From Citrobacter koseri (lineage in GTDB: Bacteria; Pseudomonadota; Gammaproteobacteria; Enterobacterales; Enterobacteriaceae), in the NCBI GenBank assembly GCA_900446925.1, contig UAVY01000007.1:434001-498000 (forward strand): a DNA stretch of 64,000 bases, written 5' to 3'. The notes beneath the pieces are model-generated. The model did not search any database and was not told the origin of the DNA. It worked only from the letters and a program-made list of their open reading frames with translations. Positions 22,941-32,952 of this stretch are shown here, piece by piece. The translations under genes and the position numbers were made by a program. The first letter of the stretch is position 1. The number at the start of each line of letters is the position of its first letter.

Positions 22941-23858
22941 ATGAGAAAAAAGCGCGCCATGAACCGTGAAGCCATCTGTCTGTTGCTGACAGATAAAATT
23001 AAGCAGCTGATAAACAATCAAAACAACCTGAATGACTGCCTGCCCGACGTGCGTTTGCTCTACGGCACGGAGCCGGGGTTGCGCACGCCTGTGATGTATC
23101 AGCCTGGCATCATATTTCTCTTTTCGGGGCACAAGATCGGTTATATCAATGAACGCGTATTTCAGTACGATGCCAATGAATATCTGCTGCTGACAGTACC
23201 TTTACCCTTTGAATGTGAAACTTATGCGACGCCGGAAGTACCGCTCGCGGGGATTCGTCTGAATGTTGATATCCTGCAATTGCAGGAGTTGCTGATGGAC
23301 ATTGGCGAGGACGATCTGTTTCAACCGTCGATGGCGGCAAGTGGGATTAACTCCGCCACGCTGTCGGATGACATTCTTTGTGCGGCGGAACGCCTGTTAG
23401 ATGTGATGGAAAGGCCGCTGGATGCGCGTATTCTGGGGAAACAGATTATTCGCGAAATTCTGTATCACGTTCTGATGGGGCCGCGTGGCGGCGCGCTGCT
23501 GGCGCTGGTCAGCCGCCAGACCCATTTCAGCCTGATTAGCCGGGTGCTGAAGCGGATTGAAACCAAATACACCGAGAACCTGAACGTTGAGCAACTGGCT
23601 GCGGAAGCCAACATGAGCGTCTCGGCGTTCCATCATAATTTTAAATCCGTTACCAGTACCTCGCCGTTGCAGTACCTGAAAACCTATCGTCTGCATAAAG
23701 CGCGGATGATGATCATTCACGACGGGATGAAAGCCAGCGCCGCTGCGATGCGCGTCGGCTACGAGAGCGCGTCGCAGTTCAGTCGGGAGTTCAAACGCTA
23801 TTTTGGCGTAACGCCGGGGGAGGATGCGGCACGAATGAGAATGATGCAGGGAAGCTAA
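22941..23858 (+). CDS. yqhC: AraC-family activator YqhC
   Basis: 305 residues from the first ATG. An AraC_N-type sensor domain (about 20-170) precedes a double helix-turn-helix (about 205-290, [20 protein letters not shown] and [22 protein letters not shown]). YqhC activates yqhD and dkgA in response to aldehydes such as glyoxal, and the divergent position of yqhD fits. A start at the ATG 22959 (MNREAICLL) is also possible. Confidence 0.92.
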   Translation: MRKKRAMNREAICLLLTDKIKQLINNQNNLNDCLPDVRLLYGTEPGLRTPVMYQPGIIFLFSGHKIGYINERVFQYDANEYLLLTVPLPFECETYATPEVPLAGIRLNVDILQLQELLMDIGEDDLFQPSMAASGINSATLSDDILCAAERLLDVMERPLDARILGKQIIREILYHVLMGPRGGALLALVSRQTHFSLISRVLKRIETKYTENLNVEQLAAEANMSVSAFHHNFKSVTSTSPLQYLKTYRLHKARMMIIHDGMKASAAAMRVGYESASQFSREFKRYFGVTPGEDAARMRMMQGS

Positions 23859-23865
23859 TCATGTG

Positions 23866-23896
23866 TAAGCCGGATAAGCGTAAGCGCCATCCGGCA
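23866..23896. repeat. REP element after yqhC
   Basis: A single REP unit (taagccggataagcgtaa followed by gcgccatccggca) between the convergent yqhC and yghB genes. Confidence 0.75.
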
Positions 23897-23905
23897 ATCA
23901 GCAAA

Positions 23906-24566
23906 TCAGGCGCTGCAATACTTCTTCTTGATCACGACGAATAATGTGCCGATCAAACCGGCGGCCAGCAGGGCAATCGGCAGGATCATCAAAAACGTCA
24001 TCACCTGATCTTCATGACGTTTCACGAACGGGATCATACTGAGCGCGTAGCCGAAACTGGTCACCACGCCGACCCACAGCAGCCCGCTCAACCAGTTAAA
24101 AAACTGAAACCGGCGGCTGGACAACCCTGAAATCCCCGCCATTGTGGGCAGCAGGGTGCGCACAAACGCCAGAAAGCGCCCGGCAAGCAGCGCCAGCAGG
24201 CCGTGCCGGTCGAACATACAGGTCGCGCGCTGATGGTATTTAACGGGAAGCTGCGCCAGCCAGCCTTTCACCGTTTGCGTATTTCCCAGCCAGCGCCCCT
24301 GAATATAGCTCAGCCAGCAGCCGAGACTGGCGGCTGTCGTCAGAATAAGGATCGTGGGGACAAAGTCCATGACACCTTGTGCAACCAGCGCGCCTGCCAG
24401 TAAGAGCAGGCTGTCTCCGGGTAAAAAAGAGGCCGGGAGCAGGCCATTTTCTAAAAATAGCGTGGCAAACATCACAAAGTAGACAACGCTAACAACGTGT
24501 GGGTCCGCCAGCGCGGCAAAAATCGTGTTGCCAGAGCGCAGCGATAATATCTTGAATGACAGCCAT
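23906..24566 (-). CDS. yghB: DedA-family membrane protein YghB (one frameshift)
   Basis: 219-residue inner-membrane protein of the DedA family, a flippase-like group needed with YqjA for normal cell division and membrane potential. Motifs are [24 protein letters not shown] and [25 protein letters not shown]. The true start is [13 protein letters not shown] at 24564-24566. An extra A in the run 24518-24522 shifts the first 16 codons out of frame, so a longer reading from 24676 is not the real N-terminus. Correction restores exactly the E. coli length. Confidence 0.9.
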
Positions 24567-24697
24567 GGACTTTCCTGTGGAACCGCGTTTATGGGGCTAT
24601 TGTACTCCTGAATTGCCCGGGATGCCTTGATCCCGGACGCAACAAATGCAGACTTTTCTGCCCGGAGTGTCTGCAATTCTGTCCATGACCGGAAACT

Positions 24698-25885
24698 TTA
24701 CACAATACGCGTGAATCCTGCGGCTAAATCTGCAATCAGATCGTCAACATTCTCTAAACCGATGTGCAAACGGATCAGCGTGCCGGTGAAATCAACGTCG
24801 CCTTCGGGACGAATGGCGGCGATATGTTCCGGCTGGTTAGGCAGAATTAAGGATTCAAAGCCGCCCCAGGAGTAGGCCATGCTGAACAAGCTGAAATTAT
24901 CCAGATAAGCGGAAAGCGCCTCATTACTCAGCCTTTTATTCAGCACAAACGAGAACAACCCGCTGCTGCCCGTGAAATCGCGCTTCCAGAATTCGTGGCC
25001 TTTGCTGCCAGGAAGGGCGGGATGATTAACGCGGGCGACCTGAGGGTGATTCGCCAGCCACTCGGCGACTTTCAGGCTGCTTTCATGATGCTGGCGCAAG
25101 CGCACGCCCAGCGTACGTAGCCCACGGCTGGTCATATAAGCGGTATCCGCGTCCAGCATTTGCCCCATCAGATAGGCGTTTTCGCGTAATTGCTCCCAAC
25201 AACGCGCATTAGACACGGCGGTGCCGACCATCGCATCCGAGTGACCAATCAGGTATTTCGTTCCTGCCTGGATGGAGATATCGATCCCGAAATCCAGCGC
25301 TTTAAACAGCACGCCCGCCGCCCAGGTGTTATCAATCATAATGACAGCGTCTGGCGCAACGCGTCTTACCGCGCCGACAATCGCCGGGATGTCATGCACT
25401 TCCATCGTGATGGAGCCAGGAGATTCGAGAAACACTACTTTCGTATTGGGCTGAATATGCTTCACGATATCCGCGCCGACCAGCGGATCAAACCAGCCGG
25501 TCGTCACGCCGAGTCTGGCGAGAACTTTGGTGCAAAAATCCTGACTGGGTTCGTAAGCGGTGTTGGTCATCAGGACGTGATCGCCCTGTTCCACAAAGGC
25601 CAGAATCGTGTTGGCGACAGCCGCCGCGCCGCAGGGGAAGAGCGCGCATCCGGCGCCGCCTTCCAGTTCGCACATGGCTTCCTGTAGCGAAAAATGGGTT
25701 AGCGTTCCGCGACGTCCATAGAAAAGTTCGCCATTGGCGCGGTTGCGGGTGGCGTGCTTTTTGGCTTCTACGGTGTCAAATACCAGCGAGGAGGCGCGCT
25801 GAATGACGCTGTTCACCGATCCCAGCGTGTATTTTTTGCTGCGTCCTGCGCTCACCAGTTTGGTTTCAAGATGTTTTTCTGCCAT
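24698..25885 (-). CDS. metC: Cystathionine beta-lyase MetC
   Basis: 395 residues, PLP-dependent Cys/Met metabolism family. It cleaves cystathionine to homocysteine, pyruvate and ammonia in methionine synthesis. The PLP lysine is in [14 protein letters not shown], and [15 protein letters not shown] and [12 protein letters not shown] are conserved. I choose the start [10 protein letters not shown] at 25885 because it matches E. coli MetC in length; the frame stays open 45 codons upstream without homology. Intact and divergent from exbBD, as in E. coli. Confidence 0.95.
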   Translation of the reverse strand: MAEKHLETKLVSAGRSKKYTLGSVNSVIQRASSLVFDTVEAKKHATRNRANGELFYGRRGTLTHFSLQEAMCELEGGAGCALFPCGAAAVANTILAFVEQGDHVLMTNTAYEPSQDFCTKVLARLGVTTGWFDPLVGADIVKHIQPNTKVVFLESPGSITMEVHDIPAIVGAVRRVAPDAVIMIDNTWAAGVLFKALDFGIDISIQAGTKYLIGHSDAMVGTAVSNARCWEQLRENAYLMGQMLDADTAYMTSRGLRTLGVRLRQHHESSLKVAEWLANHPQVARVNHPALPGSKGHEFWKRDFTGSSGLFSFVLNKRLSNEALSAYLDNFSLFSMAYSWGGFESLILPNQPEHIAAIRPEGDVDFTGTLIRLHIGLENVDDLIADLAAGFTRIV

Positions 25886-26054
25886 GTTGGAGTACCCATT
25901 TTTATACGTCTGGATGTCTAAACTATCATGAATGATGGGTGACGCATCCTGAAGAATCGGCATAAAGCAGAAAATTTTCTCAAAATGACATCTGGTGACT
26001 TTTTTACTGCGTAAGCGCAAGGAAAAGAAACCAAAGGTGCGGCACTATGTAAAT

Positions 26055-26073
26055 AGTAATGAGAACGACTATC
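26055..26073. promoter_or_regulatory. Fur box upstream of exbB
   Basis: The 19 bases starting AGTAATGAGAAC match the Fur consensus (gataatgataatcattatc) at 13 of 19 positions. The site lies 64 bp before the exbB start. exbBD is iron-regulated by Fur in E. coli. Confidence 0.6.
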
Positions 26074-26136
26074 AATTCGACGTCGTTTTGATATTATTAC
26101 GCTCAGAATTTGTGATTTGCGTCCTGGAGATACAGA

Positions 26137-26871
26137 GTGGGTAATAATTTGATGCAGACGGATCTCTCCGTCTGGGGTATGTATCAGCACGCCGACATCG
26201 TGGTTAAGTGCGTGATGATTGGTCTGATTCTGGCGTCAGTAGTCACCTGGGCTATCTTCTTCAGTAAGAGTCTTGAGTTCTTTACGCAGAAGCGTCGGCT
26301 CAAGCGTGAACAACAGCAGCTGGCTGAAGCGCGTTCTTTAGACCAGGCCAGCAATATTGCCTCCGCATTCGCGGCAAAAAGTTTAAGCTCACAGTTGCTC
26401 TATGAAGCGCAGAACGAGCTGGAACTGTCGGAAGGCAGTGAAGACAATGAAGGTATTAAAGAGCGTACCGGGTTCCGCCTGGAGCGTCGCGTAGCGGCGG
26501 TTGGCCGTCATATGGGACGCGGTAATGGCTACCTGGCGACCATCGGCGCCATCTCTCCGTTTGTCGGTCTGTTTGGTACGGTATGGGGTATCATGAACAG
26601 CTTCATCGGCATCGCGCAAACCCAGACCACCAACCTCGCGGTTGTCGCGCCGGGTATCGCGGAAGCGTTGCTGGCTACGGCGATCGGCCTGGTCGCGGCA
26701 ATTCCTGCGGTTGTGATTTACAACATTTTCGCACGTCAGATCGGCAGCTACAAAGCGACGCTGGGCGACGTGGCGGCACAGATTCTGTTGCTGCAAAGCC
26801 GCGATCTGGATCTGAACGCGAGCGCTTCCGCTCAGCCGGTACGTACCGCGCAGAAATTACGTGTAGGATAA
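26137..26871 (+). CDS. exbB: TonB-system energiser ExbB
   Basis: 244-residue inner-membrane proton-channel protein that, with ExbD, energises TonB for siderophore and vitamin B12 uptake. It starts with GTG (gtg ggt aat aat ttg) after a GGAG, as in E. coli. Three membrane segments are visible, and GAISPFVGLFGTVWGIMNSFIG is the MotA/TolQ/ExbB signature. Only six bases separate it from exbD. Confidence 0.95.
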   Translation: MGNNLMQTDLSVWGMYQHADIVVKCVMIGLILASVVTWAIFFSKSLEFFTQKRRLKREQQQLAEARSLDQASNIASAFAAKSLSSQLLYEAQNELELSEGSEDNEGIKERTGFRLERRVAAVGRHMGRGNGYLATIGAISPFVGLFGTVWGIMNSFIGIAQTQTTNLAVVAPGIAEALLATAIGLVAAIPAVVIYNIFARQIGSYKATLGDVAAQILLLQSRDLDLNASASAQPVRTAQKLRVG

Positions 26872-26877
26872 TGTTCC

Positions 26878-27303
26878 ATGGCAATGCGTCTTAATGAAAA
26901 TCTGGACGATAACGGTGAAATGCATGAAATCAACGTGACGCCGTTTATCGACGTCATGCTGGTTCTGCTGATTATCTTTATGGTGGCCGCGCCGCTGGCA
27001 ACGGTGGACGTGAAGGTGAATCTTCCTGCGTCCACCAGCACCCCGCAGCCGCGCCCGGAAAAACCGGTTTATCTGTCCGTGAAGGCCGACAACAGCATGT
27101 TTATCGGCAACGATCAGGTAACGGATGAAACCATGATCGGCGAGCTGAACGCGTTAACCGAAGGGAAGAAAGACACGACGATCTTCTTCCGTGCGGATAA
27201 AACCGTTGATTATGAAACAATGATGAAAGTGATGGATACGCTGCACCAGGCGGGTTACCTGAAAATTGGTCTCGTGGGTGAAGAGGTCGCGAAAGCGAAG
27301 TAA
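26878..27303 (+). CDS. exbD: TonB-system protein ExbD
   Basis: 141 residues with one membrane segment near 23-43. The proton-path Asp25 is present in NVTPFIDVMLVLL. It works with ExbB at the inner membrane. It is the last gene of the operon and is followed by a good Rho-independent terminator. Confidence 0.95.
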   Translation: MAMRLNENLDDNGEMHEINVTPFIDVMLVLLIIFMVAAPLATVDVKVNLPASTSTPQPRPEKPVYLSVKADNSMFIGNDQVTDETMIGELNALTEGKKDTTIFFRADKTVDYETMMKVMDTLHQAGYLKIGLVGEEVAKAK

Positions 27304-27331
27304 TCGTTGTTGCTGATGGGCAGACAGACAG

Positions 27332-27366
27332 GCCGGGTAGGGCGCAAGCCGTACCCGGCTTTTTTA
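27332..27366 (+). terminator. Rho-independent terminator of exbBD
   Basis: Stem GCCGGGTA/TACCCGGC with a 12-base loop and a following run of seven T. A second REP-like sequence (gcctgatggcgctgcgc...caggcctgc) follows at about 27369-27400. Confidence 0.88.
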
Positions 27367-27425
27367 TTGCCTGATGGCGCTGCGCTTACCAGGCCTGCAT
27401 GATGCGGTATCGCTGACTCGCCAGA

Positions 27426-27848
27426 TTACTTCGTCGTGGAGAACCGTTTTTCATTCAGCGCGACGGTGGTGATATTGGTCGTTCGGTAATCGCCATCGGA
27501 TAGCTTACGGGTCAGGCGCAGGGTCGCCGTTTCTCGCGCCAGTAAGTGCTGATATGTGCTCTCCAGGCGCGCCATGATTTTGTCCCGCATCTCGGGATGT
27601 TGCTCAATAATCGTATTGATAACCGAACCGTAGATCTCTTCTTTGACCTGGAGCGCATAGATTTCACGGCGATTTTGCCATTTCAGCCGTACTAACGCGG
27701 CGGGAATCGACACGATCTCCTGCGCCACCTGTTCGAGGGTCGCGTTTTTATTGGCGATAAGCGCTTTAAGATTTTGCTTTAAGATAAATTCATCGCTTTT
27801 ATTATTATCTAAAGCTAAATAAACATTATTATCTTCAACGTCTTTCAT
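27426..27848 (-). CDS. Hypothetical protein, 140 residues
   Basis: I do not recognise a family. The protein is soluble, charged and probably mostly alpha-helical (EQVAQEIVSIPAALVRLKWQNRREIYALQVKEEIYGSVINTIIEQ...), with no signal peptide or membrane segment. It ends EKRFSTTK. It starts one base after the stop of the 134-residue gene upstream, so the two form an operon and probably act together. Confidence 0.72.
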   Translation of the reverse strand: MKDVEDNNVYLALDNNKSDEFILKQNLKALIANKNATLEQVAQEIVSIPAALVRLKWQNRREIYALQVKEEIYGSVINTIIEQHPEMRDKIMARLESTYQHLLARETATLRLTRKLSDGDYRTTNITTVALNEKRFSTTK

Positions 27849-27849
27849 A

Positions 27850-28254
27850 TTATTTCTCTTCCAGAGAATAAAAAACGGGAGAGTTTTTCTCTCTGGTTAT
27901 GAGATTAAGCCAAATTTCATTGCCGTGATCGTTTATTTTTGTTGTGGCATCTGCCAGAATTTTACTTAATGCCTGAGCATCAACATCGCCTTCCGCCTGT
28001 AGGCTATTAATAAGACGAGCAAACGTCTCAATTTTAGCTACGCGATAAAGCCGGTCTTTTAAATGACGGTCACGTTCTTCAAGTAACATGTTTTTAGATT
28101 GACCAGTCGGTGTGGCGCTAATTAAAATATCTGGCTCGTAATCGCTCAGCGTTTTCTTTCCCTGAGTCAAATTTTCACTATTTTCTACGGTCTCAGCATC
28201 GCCTGGCGAGGCAGATAAATGAAAACGAGTCGGCACAAGATGCTCGGGAAGCAT
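27850..28254 (-). CDS. Hypothetical protein, 134 residues
   Basis: Unrecognised soluble protein. A polar, probably disordered N-terminal third (PGDAETVENSENLTQGKKTLSDYEPD) is followed by a predicted helical part (KNMLLEERDRHLKDRLYRVAKIETFARLINSLQAEGD). It is first in a two-gene unit with the 140-residue gene, and divergent from the membrane-anchored 167-residue gene. Base composition is more A-rich than the neighbouring exbD. Confidence 0.72.
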   Translation of the reverse strand: MLPEHLVPTRFHLSASPGDAETVENSENLTQGKKTLSDYEPDILISATPTGQSKNMLLEERDRHLKDRLYRVAKIETFARLINSLQAEGDVDAQALSKILADATTKINDHGNEIWLNLITREKNSPVFYSLEEK

Positions 28255-28358
28255 GTTGGAATGTCCTTTACTATCAATAGTATATTGTTTTTTATAAGGC
28301 AGGTCTCGTTGACAATAGCATGGTGTAATTTTAAAATCAAAAAAAATGGAGTCGGCAT

Positions 28359-28862
28359 ATGAACAGCATTTTTTATTCTATTATCACTCTGCTATTACTC
28401 ACTGGCGGCGTGCTTTTCTTGATGCACGAATTTAATAAACAGCGCTCTGCTGAGGCGTCTAATCCAGTAAATCAAGCGGAACCCTTGTCCAAAGAGGAGG
28501 GCGAAGATCATTTTTCGTCGCTCATGAATACTATTACACCGGTATGGTACTGGCGAGTCAATCACGAATATATTGATTTTCTTCACGCAACGATAAAGCG
28601 GATGACGATGGCGGAGCTAAACGGCACGCCGGGGTTATTTGATGCGCAGCGCCGTTGCAGCGATCTCAACTCTGCGGTCTATAAATATTATGACAACATT
28701 AAAAAGCGTTGTCTGAACGGGGAAAAGGTTCCGCATTCCGATCTGGATGTACTTAACTTGCGGCAATGTTTCCGGGAATTTAGCCTGGAGGCGTATCCCT
28801 CCCTGGTTGCTCTGGTGTGGCCTGAATATCAGCGGCCGCTAATCAAACCGGAAGAGGTTTAA
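28359..28862 (+). CDS. Hypothetical membrane-anchored protein, 167 residues
   Basis: An N-terminal membrane segment (residues 4-22, FYSIITLLLLTGGVLFLM) is followed by a soluble domain with YDNIKKRC and CFREFSLEAYPSLVALVWPEYQ. I do not recognise a family. The start ATG has GGAGTCGG upstream at the right distance. It is divergent from the two hypothetical genes to its left, with a 104-bp shared spacer. Confidence 0.72.
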   Translation: MNSIFYSIITLLLLTGGVLFLMHEFNKQRSAEASNPVNQAEPLSKEEGEDHFSSLMNTITPVWYWRVNHEYIDFLHATIKRMTMAELNGTPGLFDAQRRCSDLNSAVYKYYDNIKKRCLNGEKVPHSDLDVLNLRQCFREFSLEAYPSLVALVWPEYQRPLIKPEEV

Positions 28863-28869
28863 TAAACGC

Positions 28870-28912
28870 GCCTGACGTTGGCCGGGTAAGGCGAAACCGC
28901 CACCCGGCGCGC
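28870..28912. repeat. REP-like element between the 167-residue gene and yghZ
   Basis: Inverted sequence ggccgggtaaggcg/cgccacccggc between convergent genes, a likely shared 3' hairpin. Confidence 0.65.
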
Positions 28913-28925
28913 GTGCCCGAAAGCG

Positions 28926-29966
28926 TTATTTATCCGATGAGGCTTGCCAGAGGTTCAGCTCGCCGTCCGCGACATGTTTATCGATTTGCGCTAACTCGTC
29001 AGCGCTGAATGTCAGGTTCGACAACGCCTGCACATTTTCTTCCAGCTGCTCTGGTCGACTGGCGCCGATCAGCACCGACGTTACGCGATTATCTTTCAAC
29101 AGCCAGCTAAGCGCCATCTGCGCCATTGACTGGCCGCGACGTTGCGCCATCTCATTGAGTAAACGCAGGCTGTTCAGATTCGCTTCCGTCAGCATATTCT
29201 CCGTCAGACCGCGAACTTTTTTCCCTTCACGCTGCATACGTGAACCTTCCGGTATACCGTTTAGGTATTTTCCGGTTAACAATCCCTGAGCCAGCGGTGT
29301 GAACGCAATGCAACCCATGCCGTTGGCCGCCAGCGTATCCAGCAGGCCGCTTTTATCCACCCAGCGGTTGAGCAGGTTGTAGGACGGCTGATGAATCAGC
29401 AGCGGGATTTTCCATTCGCGCAGCAGTTCCGCCATTCGTTGAGTTCGCTCAGGCGAATAGGAGGAGATGCCGACGTAAAGCGCCTTACCGCTTTGTACCG
29501 CCTGCGCCAGCGCGGATGCGGTCTCTTCCATCGGCGTGTTTTCATCGACACGGTGGGAATAGAAGATATCGACATAGTCCAGCCCCATCCGCTTCAGGCT
29601 CTGATCGAGGCTGGCGAGCAGGTACTTACGCGACCCGCCGGAGCCGTATGGCCCAGGCCACATGTCATAACCCGCTTTGGTGGAAACGATCAGCTCATCG
29701 CGATACGGCGCAAAATCTTCCCGCAGCAAACGGCCAAAGTTCTCTTCTGCGCTTCCCGGCGGCGGGCCGTAGTTATTGGCTAAATCAAAATGGGTGATGC
29801 CTGAATCAAAGGCTTTACGCAGCAGCGCACGCTGTGAATCCAGCGCCTGAACGTGGCCGAAACTGTGCCACAAACCCAGCGATAGCGCGGGTAAACGCAA
29901 ACCGCTTTTACCGCAGTAGCGATAAAGCATCTGCTCATAACGTTCGGGGTTGGCTAACCAGGCCAT
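28926..29966 (-). CDS. yghZ: L-glyceraldehyde 3-phosphate reductase YghZ (Gpr)
   Basis: 346-residue aldo-keto reductase of the potassium-channel beta-subunit type. It has DLANNYGPPPGSAEENFGR (catalytic Asp and Tyr), STKAGYDMWPGPYG (Lys) and YSHRVDENTPMEET (His). E. coli Gpr reduces L-glyceraldehyde 3-phosphate and methylglyoxal with NADPH. The sequence is very close to E. coli and intact. Confidence 0.94.
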   Translation of the reverse strand: MAWLANPERYEQMLYRYCGKSGLRLPALSLGLWHSFGHVQALDSQRALLRKAFDSGITHFDLANNYGPPPGSAEENFGRLLREDFAPYRDELIVSTKAGYDMWPGPYGSGGSRKYLLASLDQSLKRMGLDYVDIFYSHRVDENTPMEETASALAQAVQSGKALYVGISSYSPERTQRMAELLREWKIPLLIHQPSYNLLNRWVDKSGLLDTLAANGMGCIAFTPLAQGLLTGKYLNGIPEGSRMQREGKKVRGLTENMLTEANLNSLRLLNEMAQRRGQSMAQMALSWLLKDNRVTSVLIGASRPEQLEENVQALSNLTFSADELAQIDKHVADGELNLWQASSDK

Positions 29967-30122
29967 GTCATCTCCTTAGAGAAAGTGAATTTCAAAACAA
30001 CGTTTCTATTCTAGCGGCTCAGCGGGGTTTATCCCGTTCGTCAGGTCACATTGATGCGAAAAATTGGGCAAAAACACGTCGTTATGCTTTGCTTAAAAAA
30101 ACATCAACTCAGGAGTGAAACT

Positions 30123-31011
30123 ATGCCGCGTCTGACTGCCAAAGACTTTCCGCAGGAGTTGCTCGATTACTATGACTACTATGCACATGGAAAAATCTCT
30201 AAACGCGAGTTTCTTAACCTCGCGGCAAAGTATGCCGTCGGCGGCGTGACCGCGCTTGCGCTGTTTAATCTCCTGAAGCCGAATTACGCGCTGGCGGTGC
30301 AGGTGGAATTTACCGACCCGGACATTTTGCCGGAATACATTACGTATCCGTCACCGAACGGGCATGGCGAGGTGCGCGGCTATCTGGTGAAACCGGCGAA
30401 GGCAACGGGTAAAAACGCCTGCGGTCGTGGTCGTACACGAGAACAGGGGGCTGAATCCCTATATTGAGGATGTCGCACGACGCGTGGCGAAAGCGGGTTA
30501 TATTGCGCTGGCGCCTGATGGATTAAGCTCGGTAGGCGGATACCCCGGTAATGACGATAAGGGCCGGGAATTACAGCAGCAGGTTGATCCCACAAAATTA
30601 ATGAATGATTTCTTTGCCGCGATTGAGTTTATGCAGCGCCATCCGGCGGCCAGCGGAAAAGTGGCTATTACGGGATTCTGCTATGGCGGCGGCGTATCAA
30701 ATGCGGCGGCGGTGGCCTATCCAGAACTGGCGTGCGCCGTTCCTTTTTATGGTCGTCAGGCTCCGGCGTCAGATGTACCTAAAATTAATGCGCCTTTATT
30801 ATTACATTACGCCGAGTTAGATACCTCAATTAATGAAGGCTGGCCTGCCTACGAAACGGCGCTGAAGGCGAATAATAAAGTCTATGAAGCGTATATCTAT
30901 CCTGGGGTGAATCATGGTTTTCATAATGATTCGACTCCCCGCTATGATAAGGCCGCAGCGGATCTGGCCTGGGCGCGCACTCTGGCCTGGTTTGAGAAAT
31001 ATTTACAATGA
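30123..31011 (+). CDS. yghX: Dienelactone hydrolase family protein YghX (one frameshift)
   Basis: Alpha/beta hydrolase of 295 residues once one base is removed. A hydrophobic N-terminal stretch ([27 protein letters not shown]) looks like an export signal. The dienelactone-hydrolase triad is visible: the Cys nucleophile in GFCYGGG, Asp near YAELDTS and His in GVNHGFHND. An extra A in the run 30411-30415 splits the frame before [13 protein letters not shown]. In E. coli K-12 yghX is a pseudogene; here the only break looks like a sequencing error. Confidence 0.85.
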
Positions 31012-31146
31012 AAAACAAACGATTATTTCAGGTGCGGCATATTGCTTTGCGGCATAATAATGCCGTTATGCTTTATAAGCATTCACAGGAATAGCGTGCT
31101 GACGATGATTCGTATACTTAGTTAAGTAAAAAAACAATAAAGAAAG

Positions 31147-31173
31147 TATATATTCTGCATTCTCTGCCGATAA
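31147..31173 (+). promoter_or_regulatory. Sigma-28 (FliA) promoter of the chemoreceptor gene
   Basis: The -10 element GCCGATAA is an exact match to the sigma-28 consensus. The -35 octamer TATATATT, 11 bases upstream, matches TAAAGTTT at 5 of 8 positions. Transcription would start about 50 bp before the receptor ATG. Confidence 0.72.
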
Positions 31174-31228
31174 CGAGGATAAGTGTCGCCTGATGGCGAA
31201 TCCCCTCAAGTACGGCAAGGAAATTCTT

Positions 31229-32869
31229 ATGCGTTTGCTGCAAAACTTCACTATTCGTATTGTCATGCTGACAATATTGGGGCTCTTCTGTCTTCTTTGG
31301 TCGGGCGTTGGTTTATTCAGCGTCCATGCATTATCTAAAGTGGCGGAAGGAAATGATATCGATCGTCATATTGTGCGTCAGATGACGGTGCTAAGTCAGG
31401 GGAACGATCAGTATTTTCGTTTTGTCACGCGTTTAAGCCGTGCGATGGACGTTAAAATCGGCGGCGGTACGCCCGATTTTGTACCAGTACAGCAGGCGCT
31501 GGACAATATGAGCAAAAAGCTGGAAGAGATGAAAACGCTCTCTCCAGGGCCGATGGACCCGGAGATCGCCGCTGCGGTATTGGCAAACTGGCAGGCGTTG
31601 CTTGATAAGGGCGTCGCGCCGCAGATGCAACTGGCGCAGCAGGGTACGCTCACCGAATTTGCAGAACAGGCGAATAATGTCACCCCCGCCCTGAGCCGCG
31701 CCTTCGGCGCCAGCGCAGAACGTTTTAACAGCGCGGCCGGCACGATGCTGGACAGCACCCGCGTGATGGTGGACGGCAAAACGTCAATTATCCGTACCCT
31801 GATTATCACCGCCGTTATTCTGGGAATTGTGATTCTTTTCTTTACCGACCGTTACCTGGTCACGATGTTAGTGAAACCGCTGGCGCGCATTCGCCAACAG
31901 TTCCGCCAGATTGCGCAAGGCGATCTGAGCCAGCCGATTGAAGAGTTTGGCCGTAACTGTGTCGGTCGCCTGGTGCCGCTACTGAGCGCGATGCAGGATA
32001 GCCTGCGAGAAGCGGTCAGTTCGATTCGTTCAGGCAGTGACAATATCTGGCGCGGCGCGACAGAGATCTCCAGCGGCAACAACGATCTCTCTTCCCGTAC
32101 GGAAGAGCAGGCGGCGGCGCTGGAAGAGACCGCTGCAAGCATGGAACAGCTCACCGCGACGGTGAAATTGAATGCGGATAATGCGCGCCAGGCCAGTCAG
32201 CTTGCTGATGCCGCTTCCGCGACGGCCGGAAAAGGCGGCACGCTGGTTTCTGAGGTGGTCGAGACGATGGACGGTATTTCAGCCAGCTCCAGACAGATCG
32301 CCGAAATTACGAATGTCATCAACAGTATTGCCTTCCAGACCAATATTCTGGCGCTGAACGCCGCCGTTGAAGCCGCCAGAGCCGGTGAACAAGGGCGTGG
32401 GTTTGCGGTCGTCGCCGGTGAAGTGCGTAATCTGGCCAGCCGTAGCGCCGGGGCCGCCAAAGAGATTGAAACGCTGATCGCTGAATCCGTGCGTCGCGTC
32501 GAGCAGGGCGCGCAGCTGGTGCAGGAGACGGGCGCGACGATGGAGGCCATTCTGCGCGGAGTAACCGAAGTCACCACCATCATGAAGCAGATCGCCGCCG
32601 CTTCCGAAGAACAAAGCAAAGGGATCTCTCAGGTTGGCGTGGCGATAACCCAGATGGACAGCGTGACCCAACAAAACGCCGCGCTGGTGGAGCAGGTTTC
32701 TGCGGCAGCGGCGGCGCTGGAACGGCAAACGGAAGAGCTGCAACGCTCTGTGCAACAGTTCCGCCTTTCTCATAATGACGCGCAAATCAGCCCGGCGAAA
32801 ACGGTCCCTCCAGCCAGTCCGCGCGGGGCGTCTGCCGCGAAGTCAGGCGATGAATGGGTCGCCTTCTGA
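31229..32869 (+). CDS. Methyl-accepting chemotaxis protein
   Basis: 546-residue transmembrane chemoreceptor. Membrane segments at about 11-32 and 190-212 enclose a four-helix Tar/Tsr-type periplasmic sensor. HAMP and the signalling domain follow, with the hairpin tip [42 protein letters not shown]. The C-terminus EWVAF resembles the NWETF tether for CheR/CheB, so it is probably a high-abundance type. Position next to yghW matches a Salmonella receptor gene not present in E. coli K-12. The start is chosen for AAGGA upstream. The ligand cannot be told from the sequence. Confidence 0.92.
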   Translation: MRLLQNFTIRIVMLTILGLFCLLWSGVGLFSVHALSKVAEGNDIDRHIVRQMTVLSQGNDQYFRFVTRLSRAMDVKIGGGTPDFVPVQQALDNMSKKLEEMKTLSPGPMDPEIAAAVLANWQALLDKGVAPQMQLAQQGTLTEFAEQANNVTPALSRAFGASAERFNSAAGTMLDSTRVMVDGKTSIIRTLIITAVILGIVILFFTDRYLVTMLVKPLARIRQQFRQIAQGDLSQPIEEFGRNCVGRLVPLLSAMQDSLREAVSSIRSGSDNIWRGATEISSGNNDLSSRTEEQAAALEETAASMEQLTATVKLNADNARQASQLADAASATAGKGGTLVSEVVETMDGISASSRQIAEITNVINSIAFQTNILALNAAVEAARAGEQGRGFAVVAGEVRNLASRSAGAAKEIETLIAESVRRVEQGAQLVQETGATMEAILRGVTEVTTIMKQIAAASEEQSKGISQVGVAITQMDSVTQQNAALVEQVSAAAAALERQTEELQRSVQQFRLSHNDAQISPAKTVPPASPRGASAAKSGDEWVAF

Positions 32870-32914
32870 TCCGGTAAAAAAAAGTATGTGATACCTCTGG
32901 CGTTCGCTTAAAAA

Positions 32915-32942
32915 ATCGCTATATAATTTGTTATATAGCGAT
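32915..32942. promoter_or_regulatory. ModE-type box in front of yghW
   Basis: ATCGCTATATA-N6-TATATAGCGAT is a perfect inverted repeat (13-bp arms counting the flanking bases 32914-32943). It matches the published ModE recognition element ATCGCTATATA-N6/7-TATATAACGAT at 21 of 22 positions. It overlaps a TATAAT (32922-32927) and ends one base before the yghW Shine-Dalgarno GGAGG, so bound molybdate-ModE should block expression. Confidence 0.78.
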
Positions 32943-32952
32943 TGGAGGTATC

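Noticed and set aside
24567..24676. An extended N-terminus of YghB
   Set aside because: The extra residues show no similarity; the genuine start [13 protein letters not shown] lies in another frame, separated by one extra A.
31193..31228. An earlier start for the chemoreceptor
   Set aside because: The ATG at 31229 has AAGGA at the right distance and puts the first membrane helix at the usual position.
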